The notes under the pieces: model-generated
Told to the model about the DNA's origin: nothing
Database searches by the model: none
What the model saw: the letters and a program-made list of their open reading frames with translations, nothing else
Position numbers and translations under genes: made by a program
Shown: positions 26,646 through 35,525 of the stretch, piece after piece
How the letters are laid out: each line of letters starts with the position of its first letter
Position numbering within the stretch: position 1 is the first letter of the stretch
Assembly: GCF_049257235.1 (NCBI RefSeq)
Contig: NZ_JBMMUF010000012.1
Coordinates: 1 to 64,000 of the forward strand
DNA: 64,000 nucleotides
Reading direction: 5' to 3'
Origin: Pseudoalteromonas sp049257235
Lineage (GTDB): Bacteria; Pseudomonadota; Gammaproteobacteria; Enterobacterales; Alteromonadaceae

Positions 26646-26676
26646 AAAAAGGGCAGATAAACTATCTGCCCTTTTT
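26646..26676. terminator. bidirectional intrinsic terminator
   Basis: AAAAAGGGCAGATA / TATCTGCCCTTTTT with a 3-base loop, symmetric A and T runs; serves the converging genes on both sides. Confidence 0.93.
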
Positions 26677-26698
26677 AGTTCTTAGCGTATTCGCGCAA

Positions 26699-29329
26699 TT
26701 AGAACTTAAGTGCGCGGTAGCGTAGGGTGACGTCGCCGTATGGGGTTGCACCGATTAGGCGAACTTTCCATTTACCACCTTCTGGGTTTTCAAACTGGCA
26801 CAGCTGATTTGCGCCGCTGTTAGTTGACTCACAATCAGCTTTGAACACCGATGGACGGCGCTGGTGGCTGACGTATAAGTTGACGTCGCCCCAACCACCT
26901 TCTAGTTCAATGTCGAGGTAATCGAAACCTGCAGGGATCTCAATAGTGTAGTTTTTCGGCCAGAACCACCCAGAGATATTGGTATATTCACCGGCTTCTT
27001 CAGCAACAGGCTCTGCAGCGTCAATTGCCACAATCACAGGGTCATGATCTGAAGCGCGATACGCATGCGGCGCATACAAGCTTGCTTGTTGCGAGTCAGA
27101 TTTAAACTCGACGTTGTAATCAAGTACGCGTGGCTCGTCGGCGTTGATGTGCCAATCGGTTGCTGCAATCACTTTATTCATCAAGCTTGGTGATGCTAGG
27201 GCGTGATCAAGACTACCAAGGCGACCTTGGAAATTGTACGAATAACCTAGGGTGTCGCCATCTAGGGTGGGGATCACATTGGCATATCCTGCATCCGCAA
27301 AAGCGCTAATTGGGTCTTCTTTAGCATAGGCGTTCATATCACCGACGATAATGATGTCGTCGTCATTCACACCCGTTGGTTTGGTTGCCAGCCATGCGCT
27401 GAACTCAGTCGCGCCTGCTACTCGCGTTGCGTTGTAACACGCTTGACCGTCATTTTGGTCAGCATCTAAGCCTTGTGCACTGCGACAACCACCTTTTGAT
27501 TTTAGGTGTGCCACTGCGACTGTGATGACTTCTTTGCTGTCTTTATGCTGGAAGCTCTGCGCAATAGCTGCTCTGTTGCCATATGACAAAGCACCTTGGT
27601 CGTTAATTGCTGGTGTGCCTTTTTCGATAATGCGGTCGCGACGATAAATGAGTGCGGTGGTAATTTGGTCAGTGCCGATTTGGTCAGTGCCAAAATGCAC
27701 ATAGGCATATCGATCCTGTGCTGTTGCTTTATTGAGTGCATTCACCAACGAAGCCAATGCGCTGTTTGCACCAAAGCCATCGTTTTCGATTTCCATTAAG
27801 CCAATAATGTCGGCGTCAAGCGCGGTGATTGCACTGACCAACTTGTGTTGTTGGCGTTCAAATTCAGCAACGCTATCAGCACCGCGAGGTGTTGGGAAGT
27901 CACCTTGCATGCCATCGCCATTAAAGTAATTAAGCACGTTAAAGCTGGCTACTTTAAAGTCGCCGTGCGCAGATAGCTCGGCGCTTGCTACACGTGGATT
28001 GTTGGCAATGAACTGCACCGAATCGGTAGGGTGCAAACGATATTGGTTGAAGCTATAGCCCAATACCCCAGTAAGCCCTGACACACTGTCGCCTAAGCGC
28101 AGCGTATTATATGCATCAAGACCACCTGCAGGATATGGAATGACTTCTGGGTTTTGTTGTGTAGAGCCATCATCTAGCAACAATTGCTTCAGTTGATTTT
28201 GTGCTTCATGGGCATTGGCAGCATCGCCTGGCATCGCTACTTGCGTACCTTGATACAAACGCTCTGACGCCAAGCCCACTTCACCGTAACGCGCTAGGTT
28301 GTAATGATCTATCACATACAGAGGTTGTGATACTCGTACCAGCATGCCTTCATAGGCTTCGAGGTCAGCTGTGCTGGCAACAGGAAGACTGATTTCTGTG
28401 GCCGTTACGTCTGTTGTGCCACAGTTCACCAGTGCATCCACATCTTTTAATTGCGTAGCATCATAATATTCATCCACTGTTGCGCTTAGACGAACAATAT
28501 CACCCACATTTACGTCAAACTCGGTGTTATAAACGAAAATGCCTTCAGAAGTGGCCGCGTTATCATCAGCAACTAATGACGACAAGAAGAAGCCACGCAG
28601 CTGATTTGCTGCTTGGAAGTCAGCGCTAACAACGGCCTCTACCACAACATTTTGGCCTTTAAGAGGGCTTTGCGCTGTAGCGCCTTGAATGCTGTGAATG
28701 GGCGTTGCAGGGTCTGCACAGGTTAGCGTAGGTTCAGGATTTGGATTAGGATCAACAGGGCCTACACCGCCGCTATATTGACCTAAGTCAGTGATATCGT
28801 CACGTGGTGCCGCGGTGAAATACACGCTTGGGTTATAGGCAGAGGTAATATCGGTGCGTCGCGGTGAGCCGTCAATACGACGTAGTGTTAGGTTCTGCGT
28901 TTTTAGCTCAGAGGTGCCCCAAAAGCTACCTGGGTCGACGCCAACTTGGCCAATACTATCAATTACTTCACCATCTTTGCTGAGCACAATTGCATCATCA
29001 CCGTTGTACCAGCTAAAAGAGTTTAATTGTTGTGCTAGCGCTTTGGTTGGGGTGTATGCACCTGCGTTTACTACTACGTGGGTAGATTGAGGAGCAATAG
29101 TGCCTATCAACGGATAGTTTGTTCCCGCTGATGTGCTGCCATTGAAATAATAAGCAACACTATAGTCACTTAGGTCAATGGCATTATCAGTTGGATTGTA
29201 AAATTCTAGCGCTTTGTTGTTACTGCTGCCTTCAATATATTCTGAAATAAATATTTGCGCATTAGCAGAGATGGATGCAAGTGCACCTGCGATTGCAAGG
29301 GCGATTGCTGTTGGAGCCTTTGTTGTCAT
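26699..29329 (-). CDS. ExeM/NucH family extracellular endonuclease
   Basis: A secreted 876-residue nuclease. In order: signal peptide (cleavage near ANA-Q, residue 24), a lamin-tail domain (about 25-150, ISEYIEGSSNNKALE), a Pro/Asn linker near 195, an OB-like domain (about 215-430), an endonuclease/exonuclease/phosphatase catalytic domain (about 455-765; ASFNVLNYF, the Glu in LMEIEND, VGDMNAY, and SDHDPV) and a C-terminal beta-sandwich of the PPC type (about 785-876). Shewanella ExeM degrades extracellular DNA; PPC replaces the membrane-sorting tail of some relatives. With the phosphatases upstream it forms a DNA-as-phosphate-source set. No Pho box was seen before it. Confidence 0.92.
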   Translation of the reverse strand: MTTKAPTAIALAIAGALASISANAQIFISEYIEGSSNNKALEFYNPTDNAIDLSDYSVAYYFNGSTSAGTNYPLIGTIAPQSTHVVVNAGAYTPTKALAQQLNSFSWYNGDDAIVLSKDGEVIDSIGQVGVDPGSFWGTSELKTQNLTLRRIDGSPRRTDITSAYNPSVYFTAAPRDDITDLGQYSGGVGPVDPNPNPEPTLTCADPATPIHSIQGATAQSPLKGQNVVVEAVVSADFQAANQLRGFFLSSLVADDNAATSEGIFVYNTEFDVNVGDIVRLSATVDEYYDATQLKDVDALVNCGTTDVTATEISLPVASTADLEAYEGMLVRVSQPLYVIDHYNLARYGEVGLASERLYQGTQVAMPGDAANAHEAQNQLKQLLLDDGSTQQNPEVIPYPAGGLDAYNTLRLGDSVSGLTGVLGYSFNQYRLHPTDSVQFIANNPRVASAELSAHGDFKVASFNVLNYFNGDGMQGDFPTPRGADSVAEFERQQHKLVSAITALDADIIGLMEIENDGFGANSALASLVNALNKATAQDRYAYVHFGTDQIGTDQITTALIYRRDRIIEKGTPAINDQGALSYGNRAAIAQSFQHKDSKEVITVAVAHLKSKGGCRSAQGLDADQNDGQACYNATRVAGATEFSAWLATKPTGVNDDDIIIVGDMNAYAKEDPISAFADAGYANVIPTLDGDTLGYSYNFQGRLGSLDHALASPSLMNKVIAATDWHINADEPRVLDYNVEFKSDSQQASLYAPHAYRASDHDPVIVAIDAAEPVAEEAGEYTNISGWFWPKNYTIEIPAGFDYLDIELEGGWGDVNLYVSHQRRPSVFKADCESTNSGANQLCQFENPEGGKWKVRLIGATPYGDVTLRYRALKF

Positions 29330-29437
29330 TTCGGAGTCCCGTTATTCTTGTTAGAACCTTAAAAAAGGGTACGTCAGTGTACGGGCGAAAGATTACACTA
29401 ATTGTACCGAAATGTTAAAAATTTGTTTTCAAACAAG

Positions 29438-29466
29438 GTAAAAAAAACGGCGCCCTAAAGCGCCGT
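29438..29466 (-). terminator. intrinsic terminator after hemB
   Basis: Minus strand: ACGGCGC / GCGCCGT stem with a 6-base loop, then a run of eight T. It lies just after the hemB stop. Confidence 0.85.
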
Positions 29467-29476
29467 GTATATTGTG

Positions 29477-30487
29477 TTACTTCTCATTGAGCCAAATGGC
29501 CGCTTTTTTCGCAAAGTAGGTCAAGATACCATCGGCACCGGCACGTTTAAATGCAAGTAATGACTCCATCACAATCTCGCGCTCCGCAAGCCAGCCATTG
29601 TTAATAGCAGCCATATGCATGGCGTATTCGCCACTTACTTGATAGGCAAAGGTAGGAACGGCGAACTCGTCTTTGACGCGACGAACAATATCCAAATAAG
29701 GCATGCCCGGTTTGACCATGACCATATCAGCGCCTTCTTGTAAGTCCAAAGCGACTTCACGCAAGGCTTCATCTGAATTCGCTGGGTTCATTTGATAGGT
29801 TTTTTTATCTGCACCTTTGAGGTTGCCCGCTGAGCCTACGGCATCACGAAATGGTCCATAGTAGCTTGATGCATATTTAGCTGAGTAGGCCATGATTTGA
29901 GTATGGATAAAGCCGTGTTCTTCCAAGGCTTCACGAATAGCACCAATGCGGCCATCCATCATGTCTGAAGGAGCAACAACATCAGCCCCTGCTTGTGCGT
30001 GTGATAAAGCTTGCTTCACTAATATTTCTGTTGTGACGTCATTAATCACGTAGCCATCGTCATCAATGATGCCATCTTGGCCGTGTACAGTAAAAGGATC
30101 TAAAGCGATATCGGTGATAATACCGAGCTCTGGTACGGCTTCTTTGAGTGCACGTACAGTGCGTTGTGCGAGGCCTTCAGGGTTGTAGGCTTCTTCGCCA
30201 TGCAGCGACTTTTTATCGCTTGGCGTTACTGGGAACAGCGCAATGGCAGGCACGCCTAACTGCGCCAGCTCTTTAGCTTCTTCAATTAATAAATCAATGG
30301 AAAGGCGCTCAATACCCGGCATGGATTCAACGGCTTCACGACGATTCTTACCTTCGAGCACAAAAACAGGATAAATCAGGTCATTAACACTGAGTTGATG
30401 TTCTTGCGTTAAGCGGCGAGAAAAATCGTTTTTGCGCAAACGGCGCATGCGTGTGTAAGGAAATAGATCCAACCCTGACTGTGGCAT
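29477..30487 (-). CDS. hemB: porphobilinogen synthase
   Basis: 336 residues; joins two 5-aminolevulinates into porphobilinogen for heme and other tetrapyrroles. Schiff-base lysines lie in AYSAKYASS and MVKPGMPYLD. The metal-site segment is DIALDPFTVHGQDG: aspartates instead of the cysteines of E. coli HemB, the Mg/allosteric type known from Pseudomonas aeruginosa. The ATG has AGGAGAG upstream. It lies 112 bp downstream of tatD and may be its own transcript or the tail of the tat operon. Confidence 0.95.
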   Translation of the reverse strand: MPQSGLDLFPYTRMRRLRKNDFSRRLTQEHQLSVNDLIYPVFVLEGKNRREAVESMPGIERLSIDLLIEEAKELAQLGVPAIALFPVTPSDKKSLHGEEAYNPEGLAQRTVRALKEAVPELGIITDIALDPFTVHGQDGIIDDDGYVINDVTTEILVKQALSHAQAGADVVAPSDMMDGRIGAIREALEEHGFIHTQIMAYSAKYASSYYGPFRDAVGSAGNLKGADKKTYQMNPANSDEALREVALDLQEGADMVMVKPGMPYLDIVRRVKDEFAVPTFAYQVSGEYAMHMAAINNGWLAEREIVMESLLAFKRAGADGILTYFAKKAAIWLNEK

Positions 30488-30599
30488 AGTGCTCTCCTGA
30501 AACTAGAACTTGGCTGAGGTTAAATAGTACCAGCTAATGGTGGCGCGCGCTCAGCGTAAATAGCAATTAATTGATTCTACTCAATATGTTCAAATACTT

Positions 30600-31364
30600 C
30601 TAAAGGTGAAAAAGGCGCTTGAAGTTATCACTGGTAATCGCTGCCATTCGTGCTTCGCTCAGTTGGAAATGGTTACTGAGGTGGGTGATAACATAGGGCA
30701 AATGAGCAGGCTCACAGCGGCGAGATTTGGGCTTGGGACGAATAGTGCGCGGTAACAAGTAAGGTGCGTCGGTCTCACTCAGAATGCGCTCTACAGGAAT
30801 AACATTCAGCGCTTGGTTCAATTCTTGTGAGCGGCGCTCATCACATACCCATCCTGTTATACCCAAATAAAGACCTAGTTCGAGGTATTGCTCAGCCTGT
30901 TTTGGACCACCTGTAAAACAATGCAAAACGCCTCGTGGAGCATGCTCTTTTAGTATTGCCAGCATGTCGTCACTTGCATCACGCTCATGCAAATACACAG
31001 GCATGTTTAACTCATTGGCCAGAGCCAGCTGGCGAGTAAATACCTCGCGTTGTTGCTCGCGCGGTGAGAAGTCGCGGTTATAATCAAGGCCACATTCACC
31101 AATGGCAATAACATGTGGGTGGGCCGCAAGCCAGCGAAGGTTTTCTTCTAAGTTGGCGCTGGCATCTTTGGCATTATGAGGATGTACGCCCGCACAGCTA
31201 TAAAAGCCATAGTGCTGCGCCAAGGTGTGGGCATCATGACTATCTTGTTCATCGCAGCCAATCAGCATCATTGATGTGATGCCAGCTTCGCGGGCGCGCA
31301 GCACGACTTCGTCAGTATCTTTACTGAATTGACTGCTAGTAAGATTAACGCCCGCGTCTATCAT
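30600..31364 (-). CDS. tatD: TatD family metal-dependent deoxyribonuclease
   Basis: 254 residues with the amidohydrolase-type TIM barrel. It reads close to E. coli TatD over its full length (DAGVNLTSSQF near the start, AGVHPHN, IGECGLDYNRDF, HCFTG, GITGWVCDERR, ETDAPYLLPR). E. coli TatD has Mg-dependent 3'-5' exonuclease activity and acts in DNA repair, not in export. It starts 2 bp after the preceding gene's stop, in one transcript with tatABC. Confidence 0.94.
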   Translation of the reverse strand: MIDAGVNLTSSQFSKDTDEVVLRAREAGITSMMLIGCDEQDSHDAHTLAQHYGFYSCAGVHPHNAKDASANLEENLRWLAAHPHVIAIGECGLDYNRDFSPREQQREVFTRQLALANELNMPVYLHERDASDDMLAILKEHAPRGVLHCFTGGPKQAEQYLELGLYLGITGWVCDERRSQELNQALNVIPVERILSETDAPYLLPRTIRPKPKSRRCEPAHLPYVITHLSNHFQLSEARMAAITSDNFKRLFHL

Positions 31365-31366
31365 AT

Positions 31367-31909
31367 TTAGTCAGTGCGTTTAACGCGAATAGATTTATTA
31401 AGACCTTGTTTTTTCAGTAAGAATGAGTTGAACATCGCACGGCTGATCACAACTGTATCACCTGATTTGAGTATAAATGACTCAGCACCTTGCTGACGCC
31501 ACACCTGACCATTGTCTAGGGTGATGATGAGCTCACCATATGGTGCTTCTTTCACCTTAGTCACTTTAGCGACTAATTCATCAGCAGAATTTTCTTCTAT
31601 TTGCTTATGCTCAAGGCCAAAATCATCTGCTTTATGCTCGGCTGCTGTTGCTGCACTCGCTCTTGGGGCGGCTTGCTCAGGAAGGTTTTTTTCTTTGTTC
31701 TTACCTTTCCCTTCGCCTTTGCTCTTTTGGCGCTGTGCATCAATAGGCTCACCCGCGACAACATTGTCGTAGCAAAGCAAACGACGAAAATCGTTTTCAA
31801 TCATGCTACAGGCTTTAAGGGCCTGTACGTTAACGCCATTATTGGCTATTGCCGGCACAGCAACTGTCGTTAATAAAATAAGTGAGGCTGGCACAAGGTA
31901 TTTGTTCAT
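31367..31909 (-). CDS. exported protein of unknown function between tatC and tatD
   Basis: 180 residues with a signal peptide (cleavage near AIA-N, residue 22), a short Cys-containing helix (KACSMIENDFRRLLCYD, residues about 31-47) that resembles the N-terminal part of TagO/VasI-like proteins, a charged Lys/Glu-rich linker (62-105), and a C-terminal beta domain (about 110-178). Its start overlaps tatC by 4 bp, so it is translated with it. Function unknown; the spot inside the tat operon hints at a link to export or the periplasm. Confidence 0.78.
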   Translation of the reverse strand: MNKYLVPASLILLTTVAVPAIANNGVNVQALKACSMIENDFRRLLCYDNVVAGEPIDAQRQKSKGEGKGKNKEKNLPEQAAPRASAATAAEHKADDFGLEHKQIEENSADELVAKVTKVKEAPYGELIITLDNGQVWRQQGAESFILKSGDTVVISRAMFNSFLLKKQGLNKSIRVKRTD

Positions 31910-32646
31910 TGTCTTTCTTCCTGTGATGGTTTTGCGCTATAAAACCCCGCCAGAATAAGGCCTAGCTCGAACAGTAGGAGCATGGGGAGCGCGAGTAACG
32001 TTTGTGACAATACATCCGGTGGTGTTAAAAACATGGCCACTACGAATGCACCAACAACAATGTAAGGGCGCTTTTGCCTTAGGCTATCAGTTGTTGTTGC
32101 GCCACTCCAGCACAATAACATAATTGCGACTGGGATCTCGAAGGCTACGCCAAAAGCAAAAAATAGCTTTAGAGCAAAGCCAAGGTAACTGCTGATATCA
32201 GGCGTCAAAGTCATGACTTCTGGGCCGATACCGGTAAAAAAGCCCAGTACAATTGGCAGTACTATAAAGTAGCAAAAAGCGATGCCGCTATAAAAAAGTA
32301 AAATGCTTGAGAGCAGCACGGGAATCAACATCCGCTTCTCATGTTGATACAGGCCAGGTGCTATAAACGACCAAACTTGATGCAAAATAAAGGGAATTGC
32401 AGCGAAAAGAGCAACAAAAAGCGTTAACTTGAATGGGGTGAAAAAAGGGGCTGTCACATCCGTAGCGATCATGTGGCTGTTTTCGGGCAAATGATCGAGC
32501 AAGGGGGCTGCAACAAACGCATAAATGTCGTTGGCAAAGTACACCAAGGCGATAAAGATCACCAACACGGATAGTAGGGCTCGTACTAGGCGGTTGCGTA
32601 GTTCAACCAAATGGGCAATAAAGCCACTTGCTTGGGTTTCACTCAT
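31906..32646 (-). CDS. tatC: twin-arginine translocase subunit TatC
   Basis: 246 residues, polytopic inner membrane protein that recognises the RR signal peptide. Six membrane segments are visible and the family hallmarks HLVELRNRL (near 11), PFFTPFKL, FALKLFFAFGVAFEIPV near 155-171 and the PPD near 210 are present. It overlaps tatB by 8 bp. Confidence 0.96.
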   Translation of the reverse strand: MSETQASGFIAHLVELRNRLVRALLSVLVIFIALVYFANDIYAFVAAPLLDHLPENSHMIATDVTAPFFTPFKLTLFVALFAAIPFILHQVWSFIAPGLYQHEKRMLIPVLLSSILLFYSGIAFCYFIVLPIVLGFFTGIGPEVMTLTPDISSYLGFALKLFFAFGVAFEIPVAIMLLCWSGATTTDSLRQKRPYIVVGAFVVAMFLTPPDVLSQTLLALPMLLLFELGLILAGFYSAKPSQEERQ

Positions 32647-32956
32647 CTTTGTTACTACTTTGCTGCTTTTGTTTGTCGTAGCTGCGAGTTACAGATTGGG
32701 CTGCTTTTTCTAACTCTTTCACTGAGTCTTGTAGTTCGCTGGGTAAGTCTTCCATATTCTGCTGTTCAGCCTTTTTTAGGTTTTGATGCAGTTCGTGGAC
32801 ACGCAGTTCTTCACTGACTTCCGCAGAAATATGGTTAGCCATTGTTTTTATGCTTTTTATCCAGCGACTTACTGTGCGAATAGCGACAGGCAAGCGCTCA
32901 GGCCCGAGCACAATGAGTCCGACGATAAAAACGACAACCAGCTCCCACATTCCCAT
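32639..32956 (-). CDS. tatB: Sec-independent translocase subunit TatB
   Basis: 105 residues: an N-terminal membrane helix with the family GLIVLGPERLPVAIRT turn (near residues 14-28) followed by an amphipathic helix and a charged tail. It receives folded precursors with TatC. A second ATG at 32950 is possible. It is 5 bp downstream of tatA. Confidence 0.95.
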   Translation of the reverse strand: MGMWELVVVFIVGLIVLGPERLPVAIRTVSRWIKSIKTMANHISAEVSEELRVHELHQNLKKAEQQNMEDLPSELQDSVKELEKAAQSVTRSYDKQKQQSSNKDE

Positions 32957-32961
32957 ATGGG

Positions 32962-33210
32962 TTATACCTTATCTTTAGGTTGCTCTGGCGACTTTTCTTC
33001 AGTCTGTTCTTTGCTTTGAGTTAGCTTTTGTTCTTCAGGAGTTTGCTCTGACTTTGCTTGCTTGTCATCGTCAGCAACAGCATTTTTGAAGCCTTTGACC
33101 GCATTACCTAAATCACCACCGAGGTTGCGCAATTTCTTGGTACCAAAAATAAGAATGATGATTGCAAGAATGATTAATAACTGCCAAATACTAATACCGC
33201 CAATGCCCAT
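32962..33210 (-). CDS. tatA: Sec-independent translocase subunit TatA
   Basis: 82 residues with the pore-forming membrane helix (SIWQLLIILAIIILIFG), an amphipathic helix (KKLRNLGGDLGNAVKGFKNA) and a Gln/Glu/Lys-rich tail. The start at 33210 (MGIGGISIWQ) matches TatA and has GGAGAAC upstream; a 16-codon extension to 33258 is not family-like. Confidence 0.95.
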   Translation of the reverse strand: MGIGGISIWQLLIILAIIILIFGTKKLRNLGGDLGNAVKGFKNAVADDDKQAKSEQTPEEQKLTQSKEQTEEKSPEQPKDKV

Positions 33211-33276
33211 AATGTTCTCCGAAGTAGTCGTTAACGTGCTGCGCAGTATAGCGCGCAAAGCACTATTGTCATAGGG

Positions 33277-34908
33277 TTATGCGCCCTTGCGCCAAGCCCA
33301 AATTAATGCCGCCAAACCCGTCACCGCAGCGATAGACGATGCCACGTTATGTCCTGCTAAGGTTAGTAGAGCGGCAATGATCAGGCCACTACACCCAGCA
33401 AGAGCCAAAATAATAGGGCGCTGACTCACCGCGGGTGGCGGTGTGGGATGTTGTTGGCGTTTGAGGCTGTGATAAATAAGATCCGGTAACTCAGGCATTT
33501 TTTCAGCCCAAAACGGCAAATTAGCATACATTTGTTTGGCTACCGCCCACGGACCTACTTGGTCTTTAACCCAATCTTCAAGGAATGGCTTAGCGGTTTT
33601 CCATAAATCTAGCTGAGGGTAAAGCTGTCGGCCCAAGCCTTCAACATACAGCAAGGTTTTTTGCAGTAATACCAGTTGTGGCTGCACTTCCATATTGAAG
33701 CGCCGAGCGGTATTGAACAGGTTTACAAGTACATGCCCAAATGAGATCTCAGCCAACGGTTTATTAAAAATTGGTTCGCACACGGTACGAATGGCAAATT
33801 CAAATTCTTCAATACTGGTGTCGGCAGGCACCCAGCCAGAGTCTACGTGCAATTCAGCTACTTTGCGGTAATCACGATTGAAAAAGGCAATGAAGTTTTC
33901 AGCTAGGTAGCGCTTATCTTCTTTGTTTAAGGTACCAACGATACCGCAGTCAATGCCAATGTATTGTGGATCGTGAGGGTTGTCATAAGACACAAAAATG
34001 TTACCGGGATGCATATCGGCATGGAAAAAGCTGTCGCGAAATACTTGGGTGAAGAATACTTCAACACCACGCTCCGCGAGCAGTTTCATATTCGTTCCTT
34101 GCTTGAGTAGTGCATCGGTGTCAGAAACAGGGATGCCGTAAATACGCTCCATGACCAACACATTGCTGCGGCTGTAATCGCTATATACATACGGAATATA
34201 CAGAGCAGGCGAGTGTTCAAAGTTGCGGCGTAATTGAATGGCATTCGCCCCTTCACGCATTAAATCCAACTCGTCTAGCAAGGTCTTTTTGTACTCTTTA
34301 ACAACCTCTACAGGGCGTAAACGGCGACCCTCGCGCAGTAATTTAGCCACGACTGTTGCGAAGTGTTGCATCAGGGTCAAATCGGCGTCGATTTGCTTTT
34401 GTATGTTGGGGCGAATCACCTTCACCACGACATCATGGTAGTGACCGTCGTCATCACATAATTTTGCGGTGTGAACTTGGGCGATTGACGCAGAGGCCAA
34501 AGGGGTGACCTCGAATTCACCAAACACATCGCTAATATCATCAAGCTCGAGCGCTTTTTCGATAATTTCCTTCGCCTTTTCGCCAGAAAAAGGTGGTACT
34601 TGATCTTGCAGCAGTGCTAGTTCGTCGGCGATGTCTGCTGGCAATAAGTCTCGACGAGTAGATAGCATTTGCCCAAATTTAATCCATACAGGGCCGAGCG
34701 CCTGCAGTGCCAAACGTAAACGCTTGCCTGCCGACTCATCTTTATGGCGATTGCGTAACCAAAACAAACAGCTGCGCAGTGCCTTGGCAAACCAGGGCAG
34801 TTTTTGCTGCGGCAAAAGTTCGTCTATGCCATGTTGTAGTAAGGTTTTGGTGATGAAGTACAATCGCGCTGCCGACACTAGTGACCTCGATGCGTTGTGG
34901 ATTGACAA
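33277..34908 (-). CDS. ubiB: ubiquinone biosynthesis kinase-like protein UbiB
   Basis: 543 residues of the ABC1/ADCK atypical kinase family, needed for ubiquinone assembly. KFGQM, the signature near residue 77, and the HADMHPGN-type catalytic segment near 290 are present, and two hydrophobic helices close the C-terminus (about 495-540). Its start overlaps the ubiJ end by 31 bp, so the two are co-translated. Confidence 0.95.
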   Translation of the reverse strand: MSIHNASRSLVSAARLYFITKTLLQHGIDELLPQQKLPWFAKALRSCLFWLRNRHKDESAGKRLRLALQALGPVWIKFGQMLSTRRDLLPADIADELALLQDQVPPFSGEKAKEIIEKALELDDISDVFGEFEVTPLASASIAQVHTAKLCDDDGHYHDVVVKVIRPNIQKQIDADLTLMQHFATVVAKLLREGRRLRPVEVVKEYKKTLLDELDLMREGANAIQLRRNFEHSPALYIPYVYSDYSRSNVLVMERIYGIPVSDTDALLKQGTNMKLLAERGVEVFFTQVFRDSFFHADMHPGNIFVSYDNPHDPQYIGIDCGIVGTLNKEDKRYLAENFIAFFNRDYRKVAELHVDSGWVPADTSIEEFEFAIRTVCEPIFNKPLAEISFGHVLVNLFNTARRFNMEVQPQLVLLQKTLLYVEGLGRQLYPQLDLWKTAKPFLEDWVKDQVGPWAVAKQMYANLPFWAEKMPELPDLIYHSLKRQQHPTPPPAVSQRPIILALAGCSGLIIAALLTLAGHNVASSIAAVTGLAALIWAWRKGA

Positions 34909-35516
34909 GAGTGTGCGAGTAACGCATCTACACGCTGCTCAAGTTGTTGTAGGTCGTTTTTTAATTGCCTGTTTTTTCTAGTAAACTGCTCGATTTCAAG
35001 GGGATGTATGGCAACTTTTAATTCGTCTTGAAGTAACGTCAGCACAATATGATCTACCTTGCCTTTGTTGTCCTGAAATTGCTGCTTTGTTTTGCTAATA
35101 CTTTGCCAAAGAAGCTGTGCAGGGGCGTCGCCTATATAGCCAGACCAGTGTTCTGGCCAGTCTATATCAAGCTCACTAAAAGCTTGGCTAAATGCCTGTG
35201 CAAGATGAATGTCACCTTCGATATCCAGCTTATGTTGACGAATCAAATGAGTGAGCAGTGACGGATCTTTGAGTTGCATTAAGGTGTCAGTATCAGCACT
35301 GATAAAACAATCATAATGTTCAACTGCTTGCTCGTGCAGTTGCAGCATCAAGCCTTCACTGGCGTACACCACGCTAATATATTGCTGCCAATCACGCACA
35401 TGCACCACCAAACTCTGTGATTGCACTTTTTTGAGCCGCTCGCTTGCCTGCGAGTCTAGCGAGAGTACACGGTTTGCAAGTGTTTCTATGGCGGCTAAAG
35501 CGAAGTGCGCGAGCAT
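34878..35516 (-). CDS. ubiJ: ubiquinone biosynthesis accessory factor UbiJ
   Basis: 212 residues; an SCP2-type lipid-binding domain (about 15-130) and a C-terminal coiled region (about 165-205, RKNRQLKNDLQQLEQRVDALL). UbiJ binds polyprenyl lipids in the Ubi complex. Position between ubiE and ubiB is the conserved gammaproteobacterial order. Confidence 0.92.
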   Translation of the reverse strand: MLAHFALAAIETLANRVLSLDSQASERLKKVQSQSLVVHVRDWQQYISVVYASEGLMLQLHEQAVEHYDCFISADTDTLMQLKDPSLLTHLIRQHKLDIEGDIHLAQAFSQAFSELDIDWPEHWSGYIGDAPAQLLWQSISKTKQQFQDNKGKVDHIVLTLLQDELKVAIHPLEIEQFTRKNRQLKNDLQQLEQRVDALLAHSCQSTTHRGH

Positions 35517-35525
35517 GCCCGTTCC

